This document shows positions 22,800 to 34,289 of a DNA stretch of 64,000 nt, piece after piece (the stretch's first letter is position 1; each line of letters opens with the position of its first letter). The DNA comes from Molanna angustata. Its lineage: Eukaryota > Arthropoda > Insecta > Trichoptera > Molannidae. Made by a program: the position numbers and the translations under genes. A model generated the notes under the pieces. That model saw only the letters and a list, made by a program, of their open reading frames with translations, had not been told where the DNA came from and ran no database searches. The DNA lies in NCBI GenBank assembly GCA_963576475.1, contig OY754982.1, positions 8,254,458 to 8,318,457 of the forward strand, given 5' to 3'.

Positions 22800-23890
22800 T
22801 ACAGCATGCATACTTTCATTTTATCGATTAAAAAAAGATGATAGAAATATTGTATTATCAGTATTTTGTTTAAGATAATATATTCTTTATGTTTATTATA
22901 AACGTAATCATACATGCCATCATAACACATCCTACAATATAGGGTAACTGGCGAGACGTGTGCGAGTATGCATTACCTTAGAAAAGAAGTGCGACATATG
23001 CGTGTCTCCACGCGCCATTCTCACGTCTCTACTAAAAAGGTATAACAGTCAAATTGCGTGGTGAACCTCATTGCTTAACTATATGGGATATAATATTGCC
23101 TCTTGTATATTTGATTACGAAAACGAGATGATAGAAGAAAAGATCGGAAGCACTATTCTAAAGCGGTGCATAACTTGCATATATTAGATATATATTTACC
23201 TACATTATGACTGCGTGTCCAAATGTTCTCATAAATATTCGTGTTGACCGTAACAAATCAAAGAAATAATTGCTATGCGCATTCCTATATAATTGTTATT
23301 GATTTCTACAATATCAATACCTACTATACCGACATATAGAAATCATCAAAAAAACAACATGGCGGTCGAATGACCTTCATTTAACGCTCCTATCGGCGTA
23401 TCATCATGTAGAACAAGGATACACTTATTTACCGTCATCCTCTTTTCCAAAAGTACCAAAAGGCATTTCAATGCATGAATAATTTTAAGGATCAAGAGTT
23501 TTAACACGTGATTCATTAAGATGATCAATTTATAATCATCGCATTTCTTTGGGTTAGTTAAAAATTTCAATATGTGAAATAATCCAAGACACGAACCACA
23601 TTTGCGAAACTGGTGTCAGCAAAAATTGGGTAAACCAAGCGCCGAGTTATTTTTTTTGTAATATATTAATTTAATTTTTTTATCTTCATAATAAATTAAT
23701 TATGGACTGTAGATAGAATAACTTTCATTATATTAATGATTTTAGCAATACTCACAAGCAGGCACTGCCTGGTGGGATTATAGGTATATTGAATAAGTTT
23801 TTTGTTATGTTTTCTTATTTTTTTAACTGCTATTTATAACGAGCTTTCATCTTGTTAATTAAGAAAAACAAAGTACTAAATTATTTTTTA
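22800..23890. other. no gene seen
   Basis: AT-rich DNA between the two inverted RTE copies. No supported feature. Confidence 0.45.
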
Positions 23891-24640
23891 TTTATACATA
23901 CATACATACATACCATCACGCCATGTCCCTTACGGGGTAGGCAGAGAGAACCGAACGCCACTTACTTCTATCTTGACATACATTCATCGCCTCGACAACA
24001 TTCATACATCGTCTTATACATGTTCGTCTGTTGTTCACGCTTCTAACATTTCCGTCTTTCAAAATATCATTCACATCTTCACATGGTCGTGCCATCCCTT
24101 TCTTGGGCGGCCCCGGCCTCTCAATCCAATCCTATCCGCATTGTATATTTTCTTCGTCAGGCGTTCCTCATTCATTCTACCCATGTGGCCAAACCATCTC
24201 AGTGTGTTCACTTTCATTCTATTAATGATATCTTTCTTCATCTTACATTCTTTCCTTATGTTCTCATTTCTTACCCTGGCATACATCGTTCTATTGCAGA
24301 TTCTTCTTAGCGATCTCATTTCAACAGCATTTATTCTGCTTTCGTGCGACTTCTGCCATGTCCAGGTTTCACTTGCATACGTCAACGTTGGCACTAAGAT
24401 AGCGTTATGAATGGCAACTTTGGCAACCTTTGATATGTTGCGATCATTCATAACTGGTCTTAGTGCTCCATTCATTCTGTTTCCTGCCATAACTCTTCTT
24501 TCGATATCCTTATCAGGTCGTCCATTCCGTTGAAACATGCTTCCCAGATATACATACTCGTCGACTTGCTCGAGCCATTCATTCTCTACTCTTATTTTAC
24601 ACGCTGTTCTGCTTTCACTCTTTTCAAAGATTTGATAATT
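23891..24640 (-). pseudogene. 5'-truncated RTE-like LINE, copy B
   Basis: The minus strand stays open for about 155 codons (24,538 down to 24,071): MFQRNGRPDKDIERRVMAG, then YASETWTWQKSHESRINAVE, RWFGHMGRMNEERLTKKIYN and GRGRPRKGWHDHV. The 3' end is CATGGCGTGATGGTATG plus a GTAT tail (seen as ATACATACATACATACC on plus). It is better preserved than copy A and begins slightly further upstream. The two copies face each other tail to tail about 1.4 kb apart. Confidence 0.9.
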
Positions 24641-25080
24641 AATTAAAATTAATTAATGAGTTATATAATTAACTAATTAATTAATTATTTAATTGTATAA
24701 TTAATAAATAATTTAATTATTTAATTATTTAACTATATAATTATTTAATTGTTTTATTGTTTAATTGTTTAATTGTTTAATTGTTTAATTGTTTAATTGT
24801 TTAATTGTTCAATTGTTTTATTGTTCAATTGTTTAATTGTTTAATTGTTTAATTGTTTAATTGTTTAATTGTTTAATTGTTTAATTGTTTAATTGTTTAA
24901 TTGTTTAATTGTTTAATTGTTTAATTGTTTAATTGTTTAATTGTTTAATTGTTTAATTGTTTTTTGTTTAATTGTTTAATTGTTTTTGTTTAATTATTTA
25001 TTATTTAATTATTTTATCATTTGTTTATTTATTTGGTTATTTTTTTTATTATTTAATTAGTTAATTATTTAATTATTTCT
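24641..25080. repeat. (TTTAATTG)n octanucleotide array
   Basis: About 25-30 near-perfect TTTAATTG units occupy roughly 24,735-24,980. Diverged, shorter AATTAATT-type units extend on both sides to about 25,080. It starts where RTE copy B ends. The units are slightly self-complementary (TTAATTAA words at the left edge). Confidence 0.95.
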
Positions 25081-26370
25081 TCACAATTACACAAGCACAC
25101 AGCCTCACAATTACATAAACATACAGCCACACAACTTGAGTATGCTCCTTTGTAAAACCAAATAAATTACCAGATCATTACCGAGTACATAGTTTATGTA
25201 AAGATAATAATCATAACAATTTCTATAGCGCTATTTAATGAATCAGGATCATTCCAAGGGTATTTGGATAAAACTGATAAGAATTCTTTTATACAGATAC
25301 CTACATTACAATAGGACCGAATGTTTCCTGCAAAAGATTACTCAGAATACTCAAAAGATTTACCACTATAAACTATACCCAGTATAGTTCTTGACGAACG
25401 ATCTGTGACATCACCTGGAATTGAGATTACTCTCGAATTACTATTTCGTTGGAATAACTGTAGGACCTATTACGTAACAATGGGCACAACTAACTTTACA
25501 CATCATTCCCAATTCCCACATTCCCAATTTTTTTCAAACATATTACATGCTATATGATTCATATGTATTTGTACAAATGTGATTGTTCGTGACATCTTAC
25601 CATAATACAACAATGAGAACAAGAAGAAGGAATCAACGTTGTGAGCAATGATAGCAATTTGTAAAAGTGATAGAAAATAACATTTACATTTTTTTTTATT
25701 TGCTCGTGTGTTATTGTGCGTATATAGATATGTAAATCTAAACTATCCACAAATGAATAATTTGAGGTAAGTATTGTAATTCATTTTTTGCTGTTGATAA
25801 ATAATCTTTGATACGAAAGATAAACCAAACACGAAAACTAATAACGAGAAAAAAATATGAAATGAAAAAAAAATAACACCATTTTTGTTTTTTATAATAA
25901 TAGTTTATTTCTCGTAGTAAAAATAGATCAAGTAGAAACATAAAAACTACACAGAGATCATACATAATATCACAACAATTCAAAATATAACTAATTAAAT
26001 TATAATTTATTAAAATTATTTTTGTAAACTTTGTGGAATTCCATATTAATTGATAGGTATTAATAGCAAAATATAAAAGGCTTAATTATTATTATTATTA
26101 TTATAATAGCAAAATATTAAAGTATTTTTTTTACTAAAAATAAACAAACTTTGTATTTTCCACTTCGCATTTATTTTTCGTTATAGCGTTTTCGAATTTA
26201 ACAATCCATCTTCAATAACTACTTAAATGTTGTTTTTTTTGGTGTTCTTTGAAAAGATTAAAATAAATAAATAGCTGCAATGAATATAGTTTATGACATT
26301 AGGACACTTATGAGGAATTTAAAATAACGAAGGATTTCCGTAGAACGAATGAACACATTGATATGATTGT
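25081..26370. other. no gene seen
   Basis: AT-rich DNA. Short minus-strand open frames at 25,559-25,983 are hydrophobic by base composition only. Confidence 0.45.
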
Positions 26371-26376
26371 AGCTAC

Positions 26377-26590
26377 TTGGGAATAATAAATGAAGAACGC
26401 CTTACAAAAAAAAATTACATAGCATACCTACAGGAAAAGGAACGACATTCTAGAAGAGTGAAACGTAAGAAGCTTGAACAACAGACGAACATGTATGAGA
26501 CGATGCATGAATGTACGTTGATTGACTGTGGCGTTCGCGGTTCTCTGCCCCTTGACGGACATGGCGTAAAGATTATGTATGTGTAGAGTA
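26377..26590 (+). pseudogene. RTE-like LINE 3' end, copy E
   Basis: Starts near INEERLTKK. After an internal deletion it shows the words TGTATGAGACGATGCATGAA and GCGTTCGCGGTTCTCTGCC, then GACATGGCGTAA. These are the same landmarks that close copies A and B. Short, with a stop, and clearly dead. Confidence 0.75.
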
Positions 26591-26599
26591 AAGCGTTGG

Positions 26600-27105
26600 T
26601 CAAAATCTTTTTTTTTTTCATTTGACCGTGTGTGACTGTGCGTAGAATAAGTTTTTTTTACATAGTGCCTTCATAGTGAAATCGTAATCATGGACACATA
26701 CCTACACTATACATGGTAGGTGCATTATAGATACCTAGATATATAAGTATGTAGTTTGTCTATTATATTGGCCTTAGTTATAAGTAGGTACACAGTACAT
26801 AATATACACAATGTTGATATGAAATCTGTATTCTGTGTGTTACCAAATTGCATAATTAATTAATTGGAATTCCTCACCGTTGATGGAAATGAAAATGAAC
26901 GGACCAAGCGTGTCGTGACGACAGACGAAGAAATAATAAAAAATGCAATTTTACCTAAACAAATCGCCTGTCTACATAATACATGTGCACGTGGCATGCC
27001 ATGTTTGACTAAAGTTATGAGTATAAGATGATTTAGTGATGAAATCAAGATGCTCCAGTAATGAGATCTAGATGCTTTAGTGATGAGATTAAGAGACTTA
27101 AGTGT
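26600..27105. other. no gene seen
   Basis: AT-rich, without a supported feature. Confidence 0.45.
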
Positions 27106-27590
27106 TGTTTACATATTCGGGGTAGGAAAAAAGGACTGATCTATCTCCCCACCATCCAATCTTGATTGGTATAGGTATGTTTTGTATAGAACATGAACAA
27201 AACAAACTTAAACAAAATATCTTATATCTGCAATCCTCACACATTGCAACACAGATTCTTAGATGCGAATTTTCTACAGGCAGCTACAAATGGGTTCATC
27301 TCAATGGAGGTACCCGACTATGTTTACTTGCAACATGTGTATTCGTGAATATATACCTAATGTCGCATAATTGTGTGAAATCGCCAATCTCAAACAGGCA
27401 TACCTAGTCTTAGTGAGGTTGGGATTGTGTGATAATAGTTAGTAAATATTAAATGACAAGATTAAAAATAAAAAATAATAATAATTTGGATTAAGGGTCT
27501 ATAGTTTGGTGTGTATTCTTCAACTTTATATACCTACTATCTTTATTGACAGTTGGATCTCATTTGTTACATGGAACTTGTACTTAATAA
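27106..27590 (+). mobile_element. Helitron-like element, copy 3 (partial, interrupted)
   Basis: 27,110-27,228 (TTCGGGGTAGGAAAAAAGGAC, then CCATCCAATCTTGATTGG) and 27,480-27,590 (TATAGTTTGGTGTGTATTC, then ATTGACAGTTGGATCTCAT) match the right-hand third of copies 1 and 2. About 240 bp of unrelated sequence separates them. The CATTT...ACATG hairpin relic precedes a mutated CTAG. The 5' end is missing. Confidence 0.6.
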
Positions 27591-27711
27591 CAAGACGGAT
27601 GAGATTAAGGGGGTATATCAAGAATATATAAAATTTCCAATCTAAATGAGCCAAAAAACATGTATATTTGATTATTTTTAAAATATTTAAAATCAATATA
27701 CAAACTATACC

Positions 27712-29135
27712 CAGGGCCGGATTAACATGTTTTTGCGCCCAGAGCAATATATTTCAAACCGCCCCCCCCCCCCCTCCCAAATGTTTGGAATTTCAATATT
27801 ATATTATGCAGTATAATTCAATATTATACAGTAAAAATCAATATATTAATATAAACCAAAGAACAAAAATAAATTATAATTCTACCTATTCCTATTCATG
27901 TATGTACCGTATCCTGAGAAGTAGGCATTTTAAACTAAAACCTTAGGTCTTACAATTTTTAAAGTATTGGATCATCACATAAACCGTTTTAAGTAAAATA
28001 TAATTTAAAAGTCCTTTTAACTATCTCAGGTATTATGTAAATAAACTAAACTTAATAACTAATGTTAACACTAAAAATATCATAAAAACTATTTTTAATT
28101 AAAAAAAACTCAATATAACTATCAAATTCCAGTAAAAATTTAAAATCACACCAAACTTAAAATAAAAAAAACAAATCGCGATTCTAATTAACACAAAACA
28201 CTAAATAAGTTCTTGGTATAATAAATACCTACATAAATTAATAGGTATTAATGAAACGAGGTATGCCAATGAATTTTACACAAAACAGCACACGAAATCT
28301 CCCATTGATTTCGATACACTTTGCCGACTAGTATTCCATCTAGTTATAGGTATATATTAAAATCTATGGTCTATACTAGACTCGTAAAAAATATGGACAC
28401 GTGTTAACATTTGACATCAGACAGAAGAGAGAGATAGAAACAATAATATATGAATAATTGAAAGAGTCAGGTGACGAGTCGGCGACCGAGAACAAGGAAA
28501 TAAGTAAGTATGACGCTAAAGTCGAAAGGGAAAACTTCACTGAAATTATCATAACATTTCTAAAGAACTTCGTTTCCCTTTTTTAGAAATCCTTGCTATT
28601 AGTTGCTGACAGGTTCCGCTTATTTAAACGGCTTATGTAGTTTCATTAACAAGCAATAAGAGTTCTTAGTATAATGTATAATTAAAGTTACTGTGGCGTG
28701 TAGCATCTGGAATGTTTTCAAACACGCCGCTATCATCTCATATGAAATTCATTATGAAGCGCCCGGGCGACTTCAGACAGGGGGCGCTGGCTTCATTATG
28801 TAGATAATTTAACACTTTAGCAAGTAAATTATTACAATGATTATTTTGTGTGTGTGTGTGTGTGTGTGAATCGACTGTCGAGCATTTGTTAGTATTTAGT
28901 AGGTATATATATGTTTACGAATAACACGGTAATAGACCGACAAGATATTAACACCGCAGAATTTTATCATACACACCATCACGCCGTGTCCCTTTCGGGG
29001 AAGGCAGAGAGAACCGAGTGCCATACCTGGGAAATTTTTGATTTATATAATTAACATTTTAGGATTTTAAGCGCCCTTTTTAGACAAGCGCCCTGATTTC
29101 TTGTTCCGGGTTGTTCTATGATTTATCCGGCCCTG
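27712..29135. mobile_element. hAT-like element with perfect 8-bp duplication
   Basis: The left end is CAGGGCCGGATTAA and the right end TTTATCCGGCCCTG, inverted with one mismatch. Both sides carry ACTATACC (27,704-27,711 and 29,136-29,143), an exact 8-bp target duplication that fixes both boundaries and points to hAT. The 1424-bp body has no transposase frame. It holds a C13 run, an RTE tail fragment (28,967-29,026), a short (TG)n tract and repeated GCGCCC words near the ends. It is non-autonomous or internally deleted. Confidence 0.9.
28967..29026 (-). pseudogene. RTE-like LINE 3' tip, copy F
   Basis: Plus-strand landmarks CACCATCACGCCGTGTCCC and GGCAGAGAGAACCGAGTGCC are the reverse of the last ~60 bp of copies A-C. 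It lies inside the hAT element at 27,712. Confidence 0.75.
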
Positions 29136-29143
29136 ACTATACC

Positions 29144-29925
29144 TACTAGAGATGAGTTAAATAGATCAAATTAATGGTCTTGGTATTAGGTACCTACATA
29201 CTTGATATGTTGACAATTGACAAGACTATGCTATGCATTTCTGTTCTTGGTCAATTGGCTGTGTCTTGTAATTAGGTATATACATAAGTAGGTACCTACT
29301 GTAAATTGTAAATTTAATTTAGTAAGTATACCTACCTACTTTTTATTCTGTTGAAGGGAACTTTGTTCCCGTTACATGTGGAGTGATTTTATTCTATTGA
29401 ATAAGATTAATAACTATGTGGTGTACAAAAAGTTGTTTAATTTTATTTAATAGTTTTTTTTGTGATTTGGATGTTAATTTTTTTATTGAATGTTAATTTT
29501 TTTGTATTATATAATTTCCTTTTAAAAATATACATTTTAGTATTTATTGTACAAATCATTTTGATTATAATTTTCAAATAAAGTAGTAGGTATACCTTTA
29601 TATATAAACTATCAATCGGGATAAAACGTTCGGTTATATTTAGATATTTAATAAAATTTTAACTTACCTATACTCTGTCATTTTGATAAAATAAACAAAT
29701 CGTTAAAATTATTTAAATATAATAATACAATAAATCGTAAACATAAGCGAAAATAAGTATATTTTTTATTCCATTAGGATTCCATTTGCAACAAATTACA
29801 AGCCATTTGGTAATCTATATAGGAAATGAGATATTATTATGAAGACTCGTCGCATATAAATTCTATGAAGAAACCATTTTGTAGTGGAGAACCGAACCAG
29901 TTGTGAGTTGTGAGCAACTCGATGG
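29144..29925. other. AT-rich stretch, no gene seen
   Basis: Very AT-rich DNA with TAGGTACCTAC-type words, immediately upstream of the candidate promoter. No supported feature. Confidence 0.5.
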
Positions 29926-29929
29926 GTCC

Positions 29930-30268
29930 GAGAGGTTAATAATACCGCCGCTTGCCACGAGGTTGCGCTAGTTTTCCCGCCACTTGTGGATAATAACCAA
30001 AATGGCGGATGTCATTTCAGACAGCGCTTCAGGGCGGGGATGTTTTCGCGATCTCCCGTAAATTTCGCTGTCGAACTATAATATCGGCCAAAATAAATTG
30101 TCAAATTCTGGTTTGGTTCGTCTATAACATCATTTTTCGTCGCGCGCTGTGTCGAAAAAACGCATTCCGTGAAAACAATGCCAGAGACAGTGTAATGTTT
30201 ATGATTTCTATACAAGGACAAGTTGTGAAGATATAAAATGTGTTCCAGTTGTGTCTGATTAAATGAAG
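29930..30268 (+). promoter_or_regulatory. candidate promoter and first exon of a host gene
   Basis: Composition changes abruptly here: CpG and GC rise (CCGCCGCTTGCCACGAGG, TCGTCGCGCGCTGTGTCG) and no transposon landmark is seen. ACCAAAATGGCGGATG at about 29,997 resembles an ATGGCGG-type promoter/initiator motif. It would also start a 19-codon upstream frame. The stretch ends ATTAAATGAAG|GTAAAC, a start codon at 30,263 in a fair context (A at -3) followed at once by a good splice donor at 30,269. That would give a first exon coding only Met-Lys. The candidate exon at 35,759 is in compatible phase. This is inference from sequence; no transcript evidence. Confidence 0.35.
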
Positions 30269-30269
30269 G

Positions 30270-31325
30270 TAAACACAATTTTATTTTATTCGTATAATTT
30301 AGTGTGATTTATTACGAGTCATATTGTTATTGTTATATTCGTGAAAGTGCACGTTTGTTAGCCGTCATTATTTATTTCCCCAGTCATTGTAAGGTGTAAT
30401 CTTACTCGAGTGTCTTAAGACTCATACCGTGGTTTATCGTGTTGGAAAATCGATTATTTTTATTAAGAGGTTATTTTTTTGTTTGGCCATAGGACGTAAA
30501 CAAATATCTGCGGTGATTTTGTGTGATATCTTTCGCGTTGTAATTTACCGTATCATTTTTGTGTTACGGAATCACATGTGTGAAACATACGCTATTTGAC
30601 GTCCTATGTTAACAGAGTTCTTATCAGAGTGTACATATTGCGCGCAGTGTGTCCCACTCGCACGTTCACCCCTTTTCCCGCTAATGTTGTATATCTCTCC
30701 CTGTCTGTCGTGTTCCTCTATGGAGTGTTTGATATCGTATGTGAGCATACACCGACAGTATTACAACCCCCTTTATCTTACATAATAACCTTTGTACAAT
30801 CTCTGCATTACTTATTGTTATTGCGTTGTCAGGGGAAAGGGATTAATCACCTTACATATACCGTCAGTCAAACAAATCACATGGCTCTCAATAACATCGC
30901 GTGATTTTTATCATCAAAACTTTATTATTGATTATCTCTCAAAAATGTCTCTCCCCCTACACACTGTATACCTACCAAGCAGTAATATAGTTAAGCCGCA
31001 TTATAATGTACAAGAGAAATCAGACCTAATTGTTGCATAGTTATCAATATGATATAGGTAGGTACCTACCTATCTGTGCTGTGCACATTGCATATATTAT
31101 CTATTGTATTAAAACAAGGCCACAAAATACATCCTAATTCTGTATTTTTTAATGTTTAATTATTTGCACATTTTTTTTTGCATCGAAACATAGGTCAAAT
31201 ACTTACTTCAAAGCAAAGTAGAATACCTAACAGACCCTATATTTTAACTTTATGGAAAAAAAGATACCTACCCAATTATATTATTAAATCAACGTGTATT
31301 TAAAAGTATTGTATATTTAACATTA
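30270..31325. other. no coding region seen; candidate intron
   Basis: The first few hundred bases remain relatively CpG-rich and transposon-free, then the DNA becomes AT-rich. The open frames at 30,596-31,040 show no family features. Confidence 0.4.
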
Positions 31326-31326
31326 A

Positions 31327-31385
31327 CTCTGGTTGGAAGAAATTGTCATTTGGCAATAAGCCCGCCTGTGTTCAAATTATATTTA
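31327..31385 (+). pseudogene. LINE 3' end scrap
   Basis: Contains GGTTGGAAGAAATTGTCATT followed by GGCAATAAGCCCGCCTGTG, the recurring end of a LINE ORF2 also seen at 18,405 on the minus strand. About 20 codons only. Confidence 0.5.
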
Positions 31386-31779
31386 CCTACAGATATTACA
31401 AATAAATACGGTAACAAAGTCAAAGTCGGATATTATTGGTATTTTTTCCGCGTTATTCTATTTTTAAATTTGTCGTGGAGAAGTTTCTGATTATCACTCG
31501 GGCGAGCGAGTTGCATTGTAGGTGCCCATTTGTTAATCAATTTTGTGGGCCATACACCTTGAATCAATACCTATACAATAATTTATGGTGATTTTACGAG
31601 TCTAGAAAAGGCAATTAAAATTAATTTGCAATTTTTATGACCTATGTTTACAAAATAATATTAGGTATATGGTAAAAGACTACCTATCCCATATACGTAG
31701 CGAATCATTAATCAGAATTTTTTTAAAAGTAAAATTATTTTTGCTAACACACAATAAAAGGAATGAAACTACGACAACT

Positions 31780-32000
31780 TTATCACTTGAATTAAAAACC
31801 AAATTAACTTCAGCAATGTGTATGTGAATATGTGTGGTATGTTCAGCAGATAGAAGAGATAGACCATGATTTGAAAAGAAATTGTTGTTGAAAAGGAATT
31901 TACCGTTATAACATGAATTCCTCTCTGGATGTCGTGTGGAGTCCTTATCGCCATATTATGTATCGACAAAATGTTCAATATTATCTACTCTCTATCAACC
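31780..32000 (-). pseudogene. CR1-like LINE C-terminal scrap
   Basis: Aligns by eye, with gaps, to the minus-strand LINE at 18,840-19,360 through words such as TGTTCAGCAGAT and CCATGATTTGAAAAG against CCATGATTGGATAAAT. Frames are broken. Confidence 0.4.
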
Positions 32001-32235
32001 CCAGCTGTCTTCTGATAAGTTGTGTCACATAACCATCTTGAATCACAAGCCGTGTTATCTGCAACGTTGTTTGTGGTCCAACGGAAAATAAATTGACCAC
32101 GACAGTAAACATGTTAATATTGACAGTCAAATAGCCGAATCTTTCTAAATGAGTTAACTAAAAATAATGCGTACAACGTGTTTGTTTTGTTCAATAATAA
32201 ACACGTGAAGTAAAAAAGGAAGCGGCTCATTTACT

Positions 32236-32484
32236 TCAAGTAACACATTGGAGAAGACAGGAGTCGGAAGCCAGGATTGATGGACGTCTGGCCTCGAAAA
32301 GAGCTTCAGAGTCATCGAAATGAGTTCCTAGTTCTTCGTCGTCGTTGAACAGCTTCAAATAAAGAAAAAAAGGAAAAAAATATTTATTTGACACTTTCCT
32401 ATGGCCTCTAATTTCATTCTCCATCTGTCGTATGATTTCCTTTTCTTTTTCGATATTTTTTCCAAATTTAATAACCATCAACAA
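32236..32484 (-). other. coding-looking ORF of unknown identity
   Basis: An 82-codon minus frame with a charged, non-repetitive composition: KEKEIIRQMENEIRGHRK, then a Phe-rich hinge, then NDDEELGTHFDDSEALFEAR. The Phe-rich hinge coincides with a pyrimidine tract ending in TTTATTTGAAG, which could be a splice acceptor. The acidic block would then be its own exon, with an unclear donor upstream. I do not recognise a family. It may be a decayed transposon gene or a host exon pair. Confidence 0.25.
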
Positions 32485-32499
32485 AAGATATATTATAAA

Positions 32500-33530
32500 T
32501 GTACTTTAAATTACACCATAGCAAAATATAGATGATTAGAAGAAATTGATGGTGGTAAATGGCTCAACAGTATTCAAAATACATGCAGTAGGTACAACAA
32601 CTTTAAAATATTCCAATATCATTCACGATAAGGTCAGTCAGTATTGATGGATTGATAATATTAAGGTAGGTACTTTAAGAATGGTCAGCATCAGCAAATA
32701 AGGTGTATGGAACGGATAAAGATAAATCATGCTTGATGATACCAAATATTGCTTTGCAATACGTCAAAAATGTTTAGAAAGGAACTGGATTGCCAAAATT
32801 TCCGAGACATATCTCGGAATACCAACCTTACAGAATCGATACAATGTTTTTGTCCGGCGTGTCATAGTTACCGGTCACGTTGTTTTGTTTTGGATGATTT
32901 TAATTTGTGAAACGTGTTTGGCGACATTAATGGTATTTTTATGTTTTATTTGCAGCACATTTTATGGTCAATTGTAATCATCAACCTCGCTGGTCTTCCC
33001 TTTATGCACAACAAAGTGTTTTTGTCCTCTTTTACTACTTTGCGTGGGTTTTTATTATATCTACCTACGCCTATCTGTTTATTGTTCTGTTACCTTGCAA
33101 ATTATATAACCATAAAAATATTACATTAAAAAGCAACGACTGTCAACTGAGACTATTCTCGTTGCCGTGTCAGTCATTCTTAGGACTTTTTCTTCGAAGG
33201 ACTTCGGTAATTTAATATCCTGTAGCGGACTTGACGAGGACACTCCATCGGGTCGTTGAGCGACCTCTGTATCTTCTACACTCCACGATTCCCATTACGA
33301 CAAGCATCTCAAGATTATCAGGAGCCTTTATTATTCCTCTCAATTAATCTTCAAGTATTTAGATTATTACCAGTTATTTCTACCAGTCAACCACATTATT
33401 TATAAGTAAATTTGCAGCAAGGATAAATATTATATGAATGAATGAATAATATATTTCCAACAGTACCTATAAATATTACAGTGGAACAAAATACAATTTA
33501 ATTTATACCTAATTATAATTTTACAATGTT
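32500..33530. other. no gene assigned
   Basis: AT-rich DNA. A less AT-biased patch at 33,140-33,310 has no motif I can name. Confidence 0.4.
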
Positions 33531-33539
33531 TTTTTTTCT

Positions 33540-34190
33540 TCCTCACATATTGGAAATTTTACTGCCTCGCTAGATATAGTCTGTTTTGAGGCAGTACTAG
33601 TTTAAAATTGCTTATTTTTAAACTTATTAACATGCACAAGAGAAATAAAAAAAATATAACGATAATGTCCAAAAAAATGGAAAAAGGATAGGATGCGAAA
33701 GGAATAAGGATAAAGTAATTATAAGGTATTGCTGTGGCCAAATATACTGAGCCATACGCTGAGAAGGGGAGGGGGGATTTGTACGTGTCAACGAAGCAAA
33801 AAGACACAAAAATGCGCTCTGTGTACCCGGAAGCCTGGTTCAAGATATTTGGCGACAACTATAAGTGGATAAGAAGTGTGATTTCAGAAGCTTCTTGAAA
33901 ATCATCAAGCTAGGAGCTTCTCTTATACCATTGGGTAATTAGTTCTACAGCATAGCTGCGTGAATTGTGAGAGTAAATGTATGAGGGTGTGTGGTGTATT
34001 GGTATTGTGTGAGTGTAGGTACTATGGTTTTGAGACCATAAATTTATGCCATGAGAGGAAAAGTTGGCGAATTTCTCCTTTAGGTACTTAGGTGTGAGAG
34101 GGTCCTTAAAAGATTGATATAGTAAGGAAAGAACATGGGAATTTCTCCATCAGATTAAGTAAGAGGAATTAAGAAATATATATTATTAAA
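33540..34190 (-). pseudogene. CR1-like LINE 3' end with a MITE inside
   Basis: On the minus strand 33,890-33,960 reads approximately NXLPNGIREAPSLMIFKKLL, the NxLPxxIR...FKxxLK box that ends CR1/Jockey-group ORF2. More degraded coding lies toward 34,190. It is interrupted at 33,780-33,866 by a half copy of the ~130-bp MITE seen at 11,913 and 41,616 (ACGAAGCAAAAAGACAC, then GGTTCAAGATATTTGGC). Confidence 0.55.
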
Positions 34191-34194
34191 ACGG

Positions 34195-34285
34195 GTAATA
34201 GATAAAGCGGGATGGAGGCAGTTTCTAGAAGAGGCCAAGGCCCACGCCGGGCTGTAGCGCCATTGCTGATGCTGGTGATGAATAG
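34195..34285 (+). pseudogene. LINE ORF2 C-terminal tip
   Basis: Reads AGWRQFLEEAKAHAGL, then a stop and the tail GCGCCATTGCTGATGCTGGTG. It matches the tip at 16,810 on the other strand. Confidence 0.7.
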
Positions 34286-34289
34286 ATAA

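Noticed and set aside
23895..23960. A CRISPR-like or telomeric array at ATACATACATAC tracts
   Set aside because: They are the short GTAT tails of RTE copies. No spacer structure is present, and the insect telomere unit TTAGG occurs only once or twice by chance (12,488).
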